DNA of 64,000 nt from Alphaproteobacteria bacterium (lineage in GTDB: Bacteria; Pseudomonadota; Alphaproteobacteria; Rhodobacterales; Rhodobacteraceae): NCBI GenBank assembly GCA_030427405.1, contig JAUHXK010000012.1, positions 1 to 64,000 on the forward strand, given 5' to 3'. Below are positions 21,493-32,849 of this stretch, in pieces (position 1 is the stretch's first letter; each line of letters begins with the position of its first letter). Under the pieces are notes generated by a model. That model made no database searches, had not been told where the DNA came from, and worked only from the letters and a program-made list of their open reading frames with translations. A program made the position numbers and the translations under genes.

Positions 21493-21823
21493 GATTTCGT
21501 TTGACGATTTTCTGCGGGTCGACATTCGCGTCGGCAAGGTGATCCGCGCCGAACCCTATCCAGAAGCCCGCAAGCCGGCGATCAAGATGTGGATCGATTT
21601 CGGCGACGAGATTGGCGAACGCAAGACCTCGGCGCAGGTTACGGCCCATTACGACCCCGAAGCGCTGATCGGCAAACAGGTGATGGCCGTCGTGAACTTC
21701 CCGCCGCGCCAGATTGGCCGGTTCATGTCCGAGGTGCTGGTTCTGGGCCTGCCTGACGAAAATGGTGAAATCGTCCTGATTGGCCCCGACACCCAGGTGC
21801 CGGTTGGCGGCAGGATGCACTGA
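21485..21823 (+). CDS. tRNA-binding (CsaA-like) protein
   Basis: FLRVDIRVGKVIRAEPYPEARKPAIKMWIDFG..., FPPRQIGRFMSEVLVLG. Confidence 0.9.
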   Translation: MSEISFDDFLRVDIRVGKVIRAEPYPEARKPAIKMWIDFGDEIGERKTSAQVTAHYDPEALIGKQVMAVVNFPPRQIGRFMSEVLVLGLPDENGEIVLIGPDTQVPVGGRMH

Positions 21824-21844
21824 CGCGGTTCAGGGGCGCGGTCG

Positions 21845-22423
21845 TCAGGACCCGACCGCCTCGCGCCAATGTTTGCGGCAAAGCGAAACATAGGTCTCAT
21901 TGCCGCCGATCTGAACCTGCGCGCCTTCGGTGATTGCCTGTCCGTTTTCGTCTTGCCGAATCACCATGGTCGCCTTGCGCCCGCATTTGCAGATCGTGCG
22001 CACTTCGCGCATTTCGTCGGCAAGCGCCAGCAGGGCCGCCGACCCCGGAAACAACTTGCCCTGAAAATCGACCCGCAACCCATAGGCCAGGACGGGGACA
22101 TTCAGGTCGTCTACCGCGCGGGCAAGCTGCCAAACCTGTTCTTCGGACAGAAACTGCGCCTCGTCGATGAAAACGCAGGCGATCGGCCCTTTGTCCAGGC
22201 GCGCGGCGATCATTGCACAGACATCGTCCTGCGGGCGGAATACGTCGGCCTGTTCCGAAATCCCGATCCGCGATGCAATCCGCCCGGTCCCGGCGCGGCC
22301 ATCGACGGCGGCCGTCATCAGGTACGTGTCCATGCCGCGTTCGCGGTAATTGTGCGATGCCTGCAGCAAAACCGTCGATTTACCGGCATTCATCGTCGAA
22401 TAGTTAAAGTACAGCTTGGCCAT
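21845..22423 (-). CDS. tdk: Thymidine kinase
   Basis: MAKLYFNYSTMNAGKSTVLLQASHNYRERG, FIDEAQFLSEEQV. Confidence 0.97.
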   Translation of the reverse strand: MAKLYFNYSTMNAGKSTVLLQASHNYRERGMDTYLMTAAVDGRAGTGRIASRIGISEQADVFRPQDDVCAMIAARLDKGPIACVFIDEAQFLSEEQVWQLARAVDDLNVPVLAYGLRVDFQGKLFPGSAALLALADEMREVRTICKCGRKATMVIRQDENGQAITEGAQVQIGGNETYVSLCRKHWREAVGS

Positions 22424-22562
22424 GACGCGGGTCTAAATCCCGCGGGACATCGGGACAAGCCAACAATGTGCGAAATTATTCGGCGACGCCGCTGTCGCGG
22501 ATACGGAGGCTGAGCAGATGCTCTTGGGGATGGATACCTCCGCTCCAACTACAGCGGCGCCG

Positions 22563-22581
22563 TAGGCCAACATGTGGCCTA
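22563..22581. promoter_or_regulatory. Perfect palindrome upstream of HTH gene
   Basis: TAGGCCA-acatg-TGGCCTA. Confidence 0.5.
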
Positions 22582-22782
22582 GAACATGTAAAGCTGAAAA
22601 TATTGCTCTACCGATACTCGTTACCGGCAAGAACTGCCGCCACTCACTCACAAAATCCCCCGCATATCTGAGGGATAGCCAACATATGACATTTCAATTA
22701 AAACTCGAGTATGGGAAATTTCCTTACCCTTTCCCCGGCAACACCAAACCGGGCAGGGCGTGCAGGTAGCAAAGGGAAAAGA

Positions 22783-23244
22783 ATGGCAGATATCGGGGCC
22801 TATCTGAAGAAACACACCGAGGCATTGGTCAAAGACGTAGGAATCGAATCAGCGTGCGAGATTACCGGGAAATCCAAAGCCACTCTTGGCCGGTACTATT
22901 CCGACAATGACGAACATGCCGACCGGTTCATTCCTGTGGATGCGGTCGCGCGGCTTGAGGCGGTCGCCACTTATCCGCATGTGACGTCGGCTTTGGCCGA
23001 TCTCAAGAATATCACCTTGTCTTATGATGGTCGAAACACGGACAGTCCGCGCACCGGCGGCGTCAATGCGGACGTCATCGCGCTGAGCCAGCGGTTCGCG
23101 ATGCTCATGACGGAATACCAGGCGGCGATCGAAGACGGCATCATCACCGTGAACGAAGCCAAACGTCTTTTGAAAGAGACCAGCATGCTTCAGCAAGTGC
23201 TGATCGAAATGAAGCTGCACCTGGAAGAAGAAAGCGTCAGCTAG
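22783..23244 (+). CDS. Uncharacterised putative HTH DNA-binding protein
   Basis: ESACEITGKSKATLGRYYSDNDEHADRFIPVDAVARLEAV; 153 aa; start chosen at MADIGAYLKK. Confidence 0.6.
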   Translation: MADIGAYLKKHTEALVKDVGIESACEITGKSKATLGRYYSDNDEHADRFIPVDAVARLEAVATYPHVTSALADLKNITLSYDGRNTDSPRTGGVNADVIALSQRFAMLMTEYQAAIEDGIITVNEAKRLLKETSMLQQVLIEMKLHLEEESVS

Positions 23245-23402
23245 CCGCTGTCGCCTGCCGCGTACGCAAGACGCGGTTCATTTGCTTGGCGCGCAGCCGT
23301 GTCACCTGCGCCAAAGGGATGTATTGTCCGTCGCGGGTTTAAGGCCCCTGCGATTTGGCTGCGGCATTCGCAGGTCTCACCAGGATACGGTTTGGATTAA
23401 CG

Positions 23403-24530
23403 TCAGGCCGAGTGTCGTTTCACGATAACCGACCCAACCGAATATCCGGCGCCGAAGGAGCAGATAAGGCCAATTTCGCCGTCCTGAAAATCGTCCGAGT
23501 GCTTGGAAAACGCGATGATCGAGCCCGCCGAGGATGTGTTTGCATAGTCCTGCAGGATATTGGGCTGTTCGCCCGGTTCTGGTTCGCGGCCCAGCACTTT
23601 TTTCCCGATAAAGTCGTTCATGGTCTTGTTTGCCTGGTGCAGCCACAACCGTTTCAGGTCGCCGCTGGTCACGCCTTCCGAGTCCATGTGGTCGCTGATG
23701 TGCTTGCTGACCATCGGCAGCACTTCCTTGAAGACTTTACGGCCGTTTTGCATGAACTGCATGTCGCGCCGGTCCAGCATCCCGTCGGGACGCGACCGGC
23801 GGAGAAATCCATTGTTATTGCGAATGTTGTTCGAAAACTCTGTCGCGCACCGGGTTGAGACAACTTCGAAATGTGGGCCTTGTGCGTTTTCGATCCGTTC
23901 AATCAGTGTCGCCGTCGCGACGTCGCCGAAGATAAAGTGACAATCCCGGTCGCGCCATTCCAGGTGACCCGAGCATATCTCGGGGTTGACGACCAGCGCC
24001 GAGCGGACAGACCCCGAACGTACCATGTCTGCCGCGGCCTGGATGCCGAAGGTGGCGGACGAGCAGGCGACATTCATGTCAAAGCCAAACCCGGCAATCC
24101 CCAGCGCCTGTTGAATTTCGATGGCTACCGCCGGGTAAGCGCGTTCGTGGTTGGATGCAGCACAGATCACAAGATCGACGTCTTCGGCTGTGCGGCCGGC
24201 CTGGGTCAGGGCTTTGGTGCAGGCTTCGACTGCCATTTCGGTCATGATGCCCGGCTCGTCGTCACTGCGCTGGCGCAGGGTCGGGTGCATGATGTCGGGG
24301 TTCAGCACCCCGGTCTTGTCCATCACGTACCGGTTTTCGATCCCGGACGCCTTGAGGATGAATTCCTCCGAGGAATGTTGCATCGGCTCCATCCGACCCG
24401 CGGCGATTGCATCGGCGTTCTTGGCGTTCTGCCGGTCGGCATAAGCGTTGAAGGCTTCGACGAGTTCGGCATTGGTGATGATGTTTTCGGGTGTGAAAAC
24501 TCCGGTACCGGTGATGGCGGGCGTGTACAT
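23403..24530 (-). CDS. Beta-ketoacyl-ACP synthase III family protein
   Basis: MYTPAITGTGVFTPENIITN..., NVACSSATFG, LHQANKTMNDFIGKKVLG, NTSSAGSIIAFSK. Confidence 0.88.
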   Translation of the reverse strand: MYTPAITGTGVFTPENIITNAELVEAFNAYADRQNAKNADAIAAGRMEPMQHSSEEFILKASGIENRYVMDKTGVLNPDIMHPTLRQRSDDEPGIMTEMAVEACTKALTQAGRTAEDVDLVICAASNHERAYPAVAIEIQQALGIAGFGFDMNVACSSATFGIQAAADMVRSGSVRSALVVNPEICSGHLEWRDRDCHFIFGDVATATLIERIENAQGPHFEVVSTRCATEFSNNIRNNNGFLRRSRPDGMLDRRDMQFMQNGRKVFKEVLPMVSKHISDHMDSEGVTSGDLKRLWLHQANKTMNDFIGKKVLGREPEPGEQPNILQDYANTSSAGSIIAFSKHSDDFQDGEIGLICSFGAGYSVGSVIVKRHSA

Positions 24531-24630
24531 GGTGGGTCCTGACGTTTCGAATTCGCTCAAAATGCAGTCACATGCGGTTTTGTTCAAGCCACGTTGACCT
24601 AAGGGAATGGGTTAATTCGCGGTTCAGATA

Positions 24631-24643
24631 TTGAATAGTTCAA
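24631..24643. promoter_or_regulatory. Candidate MarR operator
   Basis: Perfect palindrome TTGAA-tag-TTCAA between divergent FabH-like and MarR genes. Confidence 0.5.
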
Positions 24644-24684
24644 AAATCGAAGTATTTTGCCCGCGTCGCAGGCGGAGATTCGAC

Positions 24685-25152
24685 ATGCATGATGACACCG
24701 AAACGGGCCTTGATCGGCTTAGCCCCGAGATTCAGGCGATGATGGGGGTCTATGCGCTGTATTGGAAGCTTGAGGAAAGCTTTGCGAGTATCGAAACCGG
24801 CCTGAGCCAGCAGGAATGCCACCTTTTGGTCAAGCTTGACCAGCCAAAGCGCATGGGCGTACTGGCCGCCGACATGCTGACGGTTCCGTCGACCATCACC
24901 GCAACGGCCGATGCGCTTGCGACGGCAGGGTATTTGACACGCGAACGGGACCCGCAGGATCGGCGGGCCTTGTTGTTGGTGCTGACCGAACAGGGGCACG
25001 CCGCGCGCGACATGCTGGTCGCCGAAGCGGGCGAGCTGTTTCATCGGGCCTCGGGGCTGGATGCACAAGAGACATCTCAATTCGCCCGGTTGGCCCGAAA
25101 GATCAGAAACAACGTATTGAAATCCGGAATTCCAGAGGGATTGACGAAATGA
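24685..25152 (+). CDS. MarR family transcriptional regulator
   Basis: LSQQECHLLVKLDQPKRMGVLAADMLTVPSTITATADALATAGYLTRERDPQDRRALLLVLTEQG. Confidence 0.93.
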   Translation: MHDDTETGLDRLSPEIQAMMGVYALYWKLEESFASIETGLSQQECHLLVKLDQPKRMGVLAADMLTVPSTITATADALATAGYLTRERDPQDRRALLLVLTEQGHAARDMLVAEAGELFHRASGLDAQETSQFARLARKIRNNVLKSGIPEGLTK

Positions 25153-26186
25153 GATTGCTGACCTCACTGGGCCTGGCCCTGACAGTTCTGGCGGCTCCGG
25201 TTTGGGCACAGGACGGTGCCAAGCCTGTCAAGCTGATGATGGTGAAGGAAAGTACACCTGGGTTTTCGCGGCAGTTCTTTGGCCGCGTCGCGGCGCGCCA
25301 GACGGTGGACCTGGCGTTTCAGGTCGCCGGGCAGATCGTTGATATGCCGGTGACCGAGGGACTGATCATCGAAAAAGGCGGGTTGATTGCCCATCTCGAC
25401 CAGGAACCGTTCGAATTGCAGCTTGACCGTGCGCGGCTGCAGAAGGACCAGGCTGACAGAACCCTGCAACGTCTGTCGCGGCTTCGCGGAACAGCAGCCA
25501 GCCAGGTTGCGGTCGACGATGCCGAAACCGAAGCGCAACTGGCCGCGATTGCCTTGCGCGATGCGGAATACGAGCTTGAGCATGCAACGCTGACGGCCCC
25601 GTTTGACGCGCTGATTTCCAGCCGCTCGGTCGAGGCGTTCACAACGGTTTCCGCCGGAACGCCTATTGTTCGGATACATGACATGTCCGAATTGCGGATC
25701 GAAGTGGACGTGCCAGAGATTTTGTTTCAGCGCACAGCGCGCGACGACGACATCACGATCACGGCGAAGTTTCCCGCCAGTGACCAGGTTTTCCCGCTGG
25801 AAATCCGAGAATTTGATGCTGAAACGTCCAGCGTGGGGCAGACCTTTCGAATGCAGTTCGGGTTGGAACCACCAGAAGGTTTGCAGATCCTTCCCGGGTC
25901 ATCCGTGACGGTGACGGCTCGGGTTCAGGACAATCATCCCGGTATCGTAGTTCCGGCGACGGCGATTGTCGCGGATGCAGATGGCGCTTTGGGGATCTTG
26001 GTATTTGCGCCCGTGGGTGCCGATGAAGGCACGGTTCGGCGCGTGCCTGTCACGATCGAACCGACACAGACCGGAGATGTCCGGGTCCTGACCGGGCTGT
26101 CCGATGGTGACGAAATCGTGGTTGCCGGCGGCGGCGCGTTGTCTGACGGCCAGGCGGTGCGCCGCTTCGTCGGGTTCGCGAACTGA
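25149..26186 (+). CDS. RND efflux periplasmic adaptor (MFP) subunit
   Basis: QFFGRVAARQTVDLAFQVAGQIVDMPVTEG..., HlyD-like; ATGA overlap with MarR gene. Confidence 0.93.
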   Translation: MRLLTSLGLALTVLAAPVWAQDGAKPVKLMMVKESTPGFSRQFFGRVAARQTVDLAFQVAGQIVDMPVTEGLIIEKGGLIAHLDQEPFELQLDRARLQKDQADRTLQRLSRLRGTAASQVAVDDAETEAQLAAIALRDAEYELEHATLTAPFDALISSRSVEAFTTVSAGTPIVRIHDMSELRIEVDVPEILFQRTARDDDITITAKFPASDQVFPLEIREFDAETSSVGQTFRMQFGLEPPEGLQILPGSSVTVTARVQDNHPGIVVPATAIVADADGALGILVFAPVGADEGTVRRVPVTIEPTQTGDVRVLTGLSDGDEIVVAGGGALSDGQAVRRFVGFAN

Positions 26187-26196
26187 GGGGCCGGGC

Positions 26197-29100
26197 ATGA
26201 ACATCGCGCGCGCCTCTATCGACCGGCCCATCTATACATGGCTCATAATTCTGATTGCCCTGTTCGGAGGGATCTGGGGGTTTTCATCGCTTGGGCGTCT
26301 GGAAGACCCCGCCTTTACCATCAAGAACGCGGTCATCTATACCGAATATCCGGGCGCCACCGCCGAGCAGGTTGCGCTGGAGGTTTCAGAGCCGCTTGAA
26401 TCCGCGATCCAGCAGATGGGTGAGGTCGACGTCATCACCTCGGTCAACCAGCCCGGTCAGTCCCTGATCGAAGTCGAGATCAAGTCCACTTATGACGGTA
26501 ACGAACTGCCCGACATCTGGACCCGTCTGCGTGCCAAGGTGCGCGATGCGGCGCGCGGCTTGCCCTCGGGCGTGTCGGCGCCTTATGTGAACGACGGTTT
26601 TGGCGATGTATTTGGCTTGTTCTATGCGGTAACCGCCGACGGGTTTACCGATGCTGAAAAGCACGAGCTTTCGACCTTTCTGCGCCGAGAGCTGCTGGCC
26701 GTAGACGGTGTGGCGGATGTCGATGTCCAGGGATTGCCGGAGGAGGCCATTTTTGTCGAACCCGACCTGGCAATTTCCGTTAACCAGAATGTTTCGTACC
26801 AATTGATCAACGAGGCGATTGCCAATGCCGACTCGGTCAACAATTCCGGTGTGCTGCGATCCGAAAACAACCTGACCACGATCCTGACTGCGGAAGGGTC
26901 AGACAGTGTTTCGGCGATTGCCGGGCTGACGGTCGGCGCGCAGGGGCAGGTGATCAATCTGTTCGACATGTCCGATGTTTACAGGGGGCGCCAGACCGAC
27001 CCGGACATCATGATCCGGTACAACGGGACCGAAGCCTTCACCCTTGGCATTGCCGGGCTGAAGACAGAAAACATCGTCGAAGTCGGCAAACGCGTCGACG
27101 CCAGGCTGGCCGAGCTGGATACGGCGATCCCCTACGGTGTGGACGTCCTGCCGATCTATCAGCAACATGTCGTGGTGGAACAGGCGTCGAACGATTTCCT
27201 GGTCAACCTGGCGATGTCGGTTGCAATCGTGGTGGCCGTTCTGGCGCTTTTCATGGGGTGGCGCGCCGCGGTCGTGGTTGGGTCGACCCTGTTGCTGACG
27301 GTTGTGGGCACTTTGCTGTTCATGTCGTTGTTTTCAATCGAGATGGAGCGCATTTCGCTGGGCGCGCTGATCATTGCCATGGGCATGCTGGTCGATAACG
27401 CGATCGTGGTGGCCGAGGGGATGCAGATTGCGATGTTGCAGGGCACGCCCTCGCGTGAGGCGGCCGAGGACACGGCCTCGAAGACGCAAATCCCGCTGTT
27501 GGGGGCGACGGTCATCGGGATCATGGCCTTTGCGGGGATCGGCCTAAGCCCGGACGCAACAGGCGAGTTCCTGTTTTCGCTGTTCGCGGTCATTGGCATT
27601 TCGCTGCTGCTCAGCTGGGTTTTGGCGATTACGGTCACGCCGCTGCTGGGGCATTATTTCTTCCGGCAGGGCAAGGAAGGCGAGGCGGATGCCTATGGCG
27701 GTATCCTGTTTCGCATCTATGGTACGATGCTGCGCTGGGCGCTACGGTTCCGCTGGTTGGTTGTCGCGGGTCTGGTGATCGTCACGGTGGCCTGTTTTGC
27801 GGGGTTCGGGCTGATGAAACAGCAGTTCTTCCCAAACTCGAACACGCCGTTGTTTTTCGTGCACTACAAGTTGCCGCAAGGCACGCCGATTGCACGCACC
27901 GCGATGGATATGGCCGTGTTCGAAAACTGGCTGGCCGAGCGCGATGATGTCGTGTCGGTGACCACCTTTGTCGGGCAGGGCGCGACCCGTTTCATGTTGA
28001 CCTATTCGGCTGAAAAGCCGAACCCCAGCTATGGGCACATGATCATTCGGACAAATTCTCTGGAAGATATCCCGGCGCTTCAGGCTGATCTGGAGGCCTT
28101 CGGGTCAGAACAATTTCCCGAGGGCGAGTTCCGGACCAAGCGGCTGGTCTTTGGCCCTGGTGGCGGAACCCCGATCGAGGCGCGTTTCTCGGGCAGTGAT
28201 CCGGCCGTTCTTCGGCACCTGGCGGACCAGGCGGTCCAGATCATGTCAGCCGCGTCGCCAAATGTACTAAGCGTCCATCATGACTGGCGTGAACAGGAAC
28301 TTGCCGTGCAGCCGATTTATGCCACGGAACGGGCGCAAACGGCCGGCGTCTCGCGCGAGGATATCGCGGCGACGCTGCAGTTTTCCACGGACGGGGTTAC
28401 AGGCGGTGTCTTGCGCGAACGCGATCGCCTTATCCCGATCATCCTGCGCCGACCCGCGGACGGGGATTATTCGATTGTGGATCAGGTCGTTTATTCGGAC
28501 CAATCACAGAAATTCGTTCCGATCGAACAAATGGTCGATGGGTTCGAATACCGCGCCCAGAACACGCTGGTCCATCGTCGTGATCGGGTGCTGACGATCA
28601 CCGTCGGCGCCGATATTCCCGCCGATATGACAGCAGCGCAGGTCCATTCCGAAGTGCGCGGCGCAATCGAAGCGATGGAGCTTCCGCTGGGTTACCGGTT
28701 GGCATGGGGCGGAGAGTTCGAAGACTCAGGCGACGCACAAGCCAGCCTGGGGCGGCAACTGCCGCTGAGCCTGCTGATCATGGTCCTGATATCGGTGCTT
28801 CTGTTCAATGCAGTCCGACAACCGATCATCATCTGGCTGCTGGTTCCCATGTCGGTAAACGGCGTTGTGATCGGTTTGCTGGGCACCGGCTTGCCCTTTA
28901 CCTTTACCGCGCTGCTGGGGCTGCTCAGCCTTTCGGGGATGCTGATCAAGAACGGCATTGTCTTGGTCGAGGAAATCGACCTGGTCCGCGCTTCGGGCAA
29001 GCCGCTGCGGGATGCCATAATCGAAGCGTCCGTCTCGCGGTTGCGCCCTGTCATGTTGGCAGCAATCACGACGATTCTGGGCATGGCGCCCCTGTTGACG

Positions 29101-29241
29101 GATGCTTTCTTTGTTTCGATGGCCGTGACGATCATGGGCGGGCTGGCTTTTGCAACCGTCCTGACGATGGTCGCGGCGCCGGTGTTCTACCTGATATTCT
29201 TCTCACGAGAAGAACGGCGCAGGTTGGCCGGTTCGGCCTAG
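26197..29241 (+). CDS. RND efflux transporter permease (AcrB-type)
   Basis: ARASIDRPIYTWLIILIALFGGIWGFSSLGRLEDPAFTIKNAVI..., LGALIIAMGMLVDNAIVVAEGM. Confidence 0.96.
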   Translation: MNIARASIDRPIYTWLIILIALFGGIWGFSSLGRLEDPAFTIKNAVIYTEYPGATAEQVALEVSEPLESAIQQMGEVDVITSVNQPGQSLIEVEIKSTYDGNELPDIWTRLRAKVRDAARGLPSGVSAPYVNDGFGDVFGLFYAVTADGFTDAEKHELSTFLRRELLAVDGVADVDVQGLPEEAIFVEPDLAISVNQNVSYQLINEAIANADSVNNSGVLRSENNLTTILTAEGSDSVSAIAGLTVGAQGQVINLFDMSDVYRGRQTDPDIMIRYNGTEAFTLGIAGLKTENIVEVGKRVDARLAELDTAIPYGVDVLPIYQQHVVVEQASNDFLVNLAMSVAIVVAVLALFMGWRAAVVVGSTLLLTVVGTLLFMSLFSIEMERISLGALIIAMGMLVDNAIVVAEGMQIAMLQGTPSREAAEDTASKTQIPLLGATVIGIMAFAGIGLSPDATGEFLFSLFAVIGISLLLSWVLAITVTPLLGHYFFRQGKEGEADAYGGILFRIYGTMLRWALRFRWLVVAGLVIVTVACFAGFGLMKQQFFPNSNTPLFFVHYKLPQGTPIARTAMDMAVFENWLAERDDVVSVTTFVGQGATRFMLTYSAEKPNPSYGHMIIRTNSLEDIPALQADLEAFGSEQFPEGEFRTKRLVFGPGGGTPIEARFSGSDPAVLRHLADQAVQIMSAASPNVLSVHHDWREQELAVQPIYATERAQTAGVSREDIAATLQFSTDGVTGGVLRERDRLIPIILRRPADGDYSIVDQVVYSDQSQKFVPIEQMVDGFEYRAQNTLVHRRDRVLTITVGADIPADMTAAQVHSEVRGAIEAMELPLGYRLAWGGEFEDSGDAQASLGRQLPLSLLIMVLISVLLFNAVRQPIIIWLLVPMSVNGVVIGLLGTGLPFTFTALLGLLSLSGMLIKNGIVLVEEIDLVRASGKPLRDAIIEASVSRLRPVMLAAITTILGMAPLLTDAFFVSMAVTIMGGLAFATVLTMVAAPVFYLIFFSREERRRLAGSA

Positions 29242-29277
29242 GGCACGTCGGCCCGCGTGGCTCCGGCGCAAAGGCAA

Positions 29278-29314
29278 CACGAAAAAACCCCGGCACTGCC
29301 GGGGTTTTTTGTGT
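29278..29314. terminator. Bidirectional terminator
   Basis: cacgaaaaaaccccggcactgccggggttttttgtg. Confidence 0.92.
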
Positions 29315-29333
29315 TTGAACCACCGATTTACGG

Positions 29334-32300
29334 TCAGCCCTGCAGCGATTTCACCTCGACGTCACCTTCAGCCTGGGCCTTGATCGCCAATGCGGCCGCA
29401 TGGCTGCCTGCGGCAGTCGTGAAATAGGGGATCTTGTCATACAGCGCGATCGAACGAATGACCTTGCTGTCCTCGACCGCCTGTGCGCCCTCGGTCGTGT
29501 TCATGACCAGTTGCACCTGGCCATCCTTGAGCATGTCGGCCACGTCGGGACGGCCTTCGTAGACCTTGTTGACCAGATCACAGGGAACGCCCTGAGCCTC
29601 AAGCCAGGATTGCGTTCCGCGGGTTGCAACCAGGACAAACCCCTGCGCGACCAGCACCTGCGCAGCTTCGAGCATTGCAGCGCCCTTGTCGGCGTCCTTG
29701 ATCGACACAAAGGCGCGCCCGGAGGATGGCAGGACCATACCCGCGCCCATTTGCGCCTTGAGGAAAGCCCGGGGGAAATCGCGGTCCCATCCCATCACCT
29801 CGCCGGTCGAACGCATCTCGGGGCCCAGGATGGTATCGACGCCCGGGAAACGGGCGAAGGGCATCACGGCCTCTTTGACCGAGAACCACGGCATATCCGG
29901 GTCCGCAAGCGTCATCTGGTCGGCGATCTTGGTGTCCTGACCTTCTTCATAGGCGGGCCGCAGCGGGAATGCCGACAGCTTTTCGCCGGCCATGATGCGC
30001 GCGGCAATCGAAGCGATGGCGCTGTCGGTGGCTTTGGCCACGAACGGAACGGTGCGCGATGCGCGGGGGTTAACCTCGATCAGGTAGATCTCGTTATCTT
30101 TGATCGCGAACTGAACGTTCATCAGGCCAACGACATTCAATGCCTTGGCCAGCTTGAAAGCCTGATCCTTGATCTGGGCAATGATGTCCTTCGACAGCGA
30201 ATAGGGCGGCAGCGAACAGGCCGAATCGCCCGAATGCACGCCCGCCTCTTCGATGTGCTGCATGATCCCGGCAACATGCACGTCGGTACCATCGCACAGC
30301 GCATCGACGTCCAGCTCGACCGCGCCGGACAGATAGCTGTCCAGCAGTACGGGGCTGTCACCCGAGACAACCACGGCTTCGTTGATATAGCGTTTCAGCT
30401 GGTCCATATCGCGCACGATTTCCATCGCGCGGCCGCCCAGAACATATGAGGGCCGGATCACCAGCGGGAAGCCAATTTCACCTGCGATCTCCAGCGCCTG
30501 CGCGTCGGTCGATGCAATGCCGTTCTTGGGCTGCTTCAGCCCCAGGTCGTTGACCAGCGCCTGGAAACGTTCGCGGTCTTCGGCCAGGTCGATGGCGTCC
30601 GGCGTCGTGCCCAGGATCGGGATACCCTCGGCCTCCAGCGCGTTGGCCAGCTTCAGCGGCGTCTGTCCGCCGAACTGAACGATCACGCCATGCAAGGTGC
30701 CGTTTTCCTGTTCCTTCGTCAGGATTTCCATGACGTGCTCGAAGGTCAGCGGCTCGAAATACAGACGGTCCGACGTGTCATAGTCGGTCGAAACCGTCTC
30801 GGGGTTGCAGTTGACCATGATGGTCTCATAACCCGCGTCGGTCAGCGCGAAACAGGCGTGACAGCAGCAATAGTCAAACTCGATGCCCTGGCCGATACGG
30901 TTCGGGCCACCGCCAAGGATGACGACCTTTTTGCGGTCGCTCGGACGCGCCTCGCATTCGACCTCACCCATCATCGGGGCCTCGTAGGTCGAGTACATAT
31001 AGGGCGTCTGAGCCTCAAACTCGGCGGCACAGGTGTCGATGCGCTTGAACACGGCCGAGACACCCAGATTGCGGCGCGCGCGGCGCACGTTGGCCTCGTC
31101 CCGGCCGGTCAGGTTGCCAAGGCGCGCGTCGGTAAAGCCCAGCATTTTCAGCTTGCGAATGCCGTCTTCGGTCATCGGCAAGCCGTCTTTGCGCACCGCG
31201 CGCTCGGCATCAATGATCTCGCGGATGCGGGCCAGGAACCACGGGTCGAACTTTGTGACAGCGAAAATCTCGTCATCGGTCAGACCGTGGCGCATGGCTT
31301 GCGCAATGGTGCGCAGCCGGTCAGGTGTCTGCTGGCTGATTGCCTTGATCACGGCGGCCTTGTCGTCGGCCTCGTCCCAGTGACCCACGTTCAGGCCGGG
31401 GATTTCGACCTCGTCAAAGCCGGTCAGGCCCGATTCCATCGACGCCAGCGCCTTCTGCAACGATTCGTGGATGGTGCGGCCGATCGACATCGCCTCCCCC
31501 ACTGATTTCATCGCGGTGGTCAGGTAGGGTTCCGAGCCGGGGAATTTCTCGAACGCGAATTTCGGGATCTTGGTGACGACATAGTCGATGGTCGGCTCAA
31601 AGCTTGCAGGCGTGACCTTGGTGATGTCGTTGTCCAGCTCGTCCAACGTGTAGCCGACGGCCAGCTTTGCGGCGATCTTGGCAATCGGGAAACCGGTCGC
31701 TTTGGACGCAAGCGCGGATGAGCGCGATACGCGCGGGTTCATCTCGATCACGACCATGCGGCCATCATCGGGGTTGATCGCCCATTGTACGTTCGAACCG
31801 CCGGTCTCGACCCCGATCTCGCGCAGAACGGCGATCGAGCCGTTGCGCATGATCTGGTATTCCTTGTCGGTCAGCGTCAAGGCAGGGGCCACGGTGATCG
31901 AGTCACCGGTGTGCACGCCCATTGGATCGACGTTTTCGATGGAACAGACGATGATGGCGTTGTCGGCGGTGTCGCGCACCACCTCCATCTCGTATTCTTT
32001 CCAGCCCAGCAGGCTTTCATCGACGAGGATCTGATTGACCGGCGAGGCGTCCATGCCCGACCGGCAGAAGTGAATGTAATCCTCGCGGTTATAGGCAACA
32101 CCGCCGCCGGTGCCGCCGAGCGTAAATGCTGGACGAATAATCGCAGGAAGCCCGATTGTTTCCAATTCGTCCAAAGCGATCTGAACGCCAGCGTCCAGGT
32201 CTGCCTTGCCGTCTTCCTTGCGCGGCGCGGTCACAATGGTCGCTTTGGGGTTTTCCAGACCCAGCCGGTCCATCGCCTCACGGAACAGTTTCCGGTCTTC

Positions 32301-32678
32301 GGCCATTTCGATGGCGTCACGCTTGGCGCCGATCATCTCGACACCGAACTTGTCCAGCACGCCCATCTCTTCCAGCGCCAGCGACGTGTTCAGGCCAGTC
32401 TGCCCGCCCATGGTGGGCAGCAGCGCGTCCGGGCGTTCTTTTTCTATAATACGTGCAACAACTTCGGGTGTTATCGGCTCGATATAGGTGGCATCTGCCA
32501 AGCCCGGATCAGTCATGATCGTAGCCGGGTTCGAGTTCACCAGGATGACCCGGTAACCTTCCTCGCGCAGCGCTTTACAGGCCTGCGCGCCTGAATAGTC
32601 GAACTCGCAGGCTTGCCCGATAACAATGGGCCCAGCCCCGATGATCATGATCGACTGAATGTCGGTTCTCTTCGGCAT
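29334..32678 (-). CDS. carB: Carbamoyl-phosphate synthase large subunit
   Basis: [58 protein letters not shown]. Confidence 0.99.
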   Translation of the reverse strand: MPKRTDIQSIMIIGAGPIVIGQACEFDYSGAQACKALREEGYRVILVNSNPATIMTDPGLADATYIEPITPEVVARIIEKERPDALLPTMGGQTGLNTSLALEEMGVLDKFGVEMIGAKRDAIEMAEDRKLFREAMDRLGLENPKATIVTAPRKEDGKADLDAGVQIALDELETIGLPAIIRPAFTLGGTGGGVAYNREDYIHFCRSGMDASPVNQILVDESLLGWKEYEMEVVRDTADNAIIVCSIENVDPMGVHTGDSITVAPALTLTDKEYQIMRNGSIAVLREIGVETGGSNVQWAINPDDGRMVVIEMNPRVSRSSALASKATGFPIAKIAAKLAVGYTLDELDNDITKVTPASFEPTIDYVVTKIPKFAFEKFPGSEPYLTTAMKSVGEAMSIGRTIHESLQKALASMESGLTGFDEVEIPGLNVGHWDEADDKAAVIKAISQQTPDRLRTIAQAMRHGLTDDEIFAVTKFDPWFLARIREIIDAERAVRKDGLPMTEDGIRKLKMLGFTDARLGNLTGRDEANVRRARRNLGVSAVFKRIDTCAAEFEAQTPYMYSTYEAPMMGEVECEARPSDRKKVVILGGGPNRIGQGIEFDYCCCHACFALTDAGYETIMVNCNPETVSTDYDTSDRLYFEPLTFEHVMEILTKEQENGTLHGVIVQFGGQTPLKLANALEAEGIPILGTTPDAIDLAEDRERFQALVNDLGLKQPKNGIASTDAQALEIAGEIGFPLVIRPSYVLGGRAMEIVRDMDQLKRYINEAVVVSGDSPVLLDSYLSGAVELDVDALCDGTDVHVAGIMQHIEEAGVHSGDSACSLPPYSLSKDIIAQIKDQAFKLAKALNVVGLMNVQFAIKDNEIYLIEVNPRASRTVPFVAKATDSAIASIAARIMAGEKLSAFPLRPAYEEGQDTKIADQMTLADPDMPWFSVKEAVMPFARFPGVDTILGPEMRSTGEVMGWDRDFPRAFLKAQMGAGMVLPSSGRAFVSIKDADKGAAMLEAAQVLVAQGFVLVATRGTQSWLEAQGVPCDLVNKVYEGRPDVADMLKDGQVQLVMNTTEGAQAVEDSKVIRSIALYDKIPYFTTAAGSHAAALAIKAQAEGDVEVKSLQG

Positions 32679-32849
32679 GGCCTGGCCCCTTCAATATCAA
32701 CGAGTCGCGGACGCCGCCCAAGCGCCCAAATTGTCCTGCGTTATAGGGACCGCGCGAAAAGGTTCAAGAGGGATCGGAAACTAAGCTGCAATTGCCGCTT
32801 TCTGCTCTTTCGTCCGGCGTCGATATCTCTATACCGCGCAGCACGGCAG

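Noticed and set aside
26104-26196. N-terminal extension of the RND permease ORF
   Set aside because: Overlaps the MFP gene in another frame; canonical MNIARASIDRP start is at 26197.
29400-30449. 349-aa plus-strand ORF
   Set aside because: Antisense shadow of carB, which has clear family motifs.
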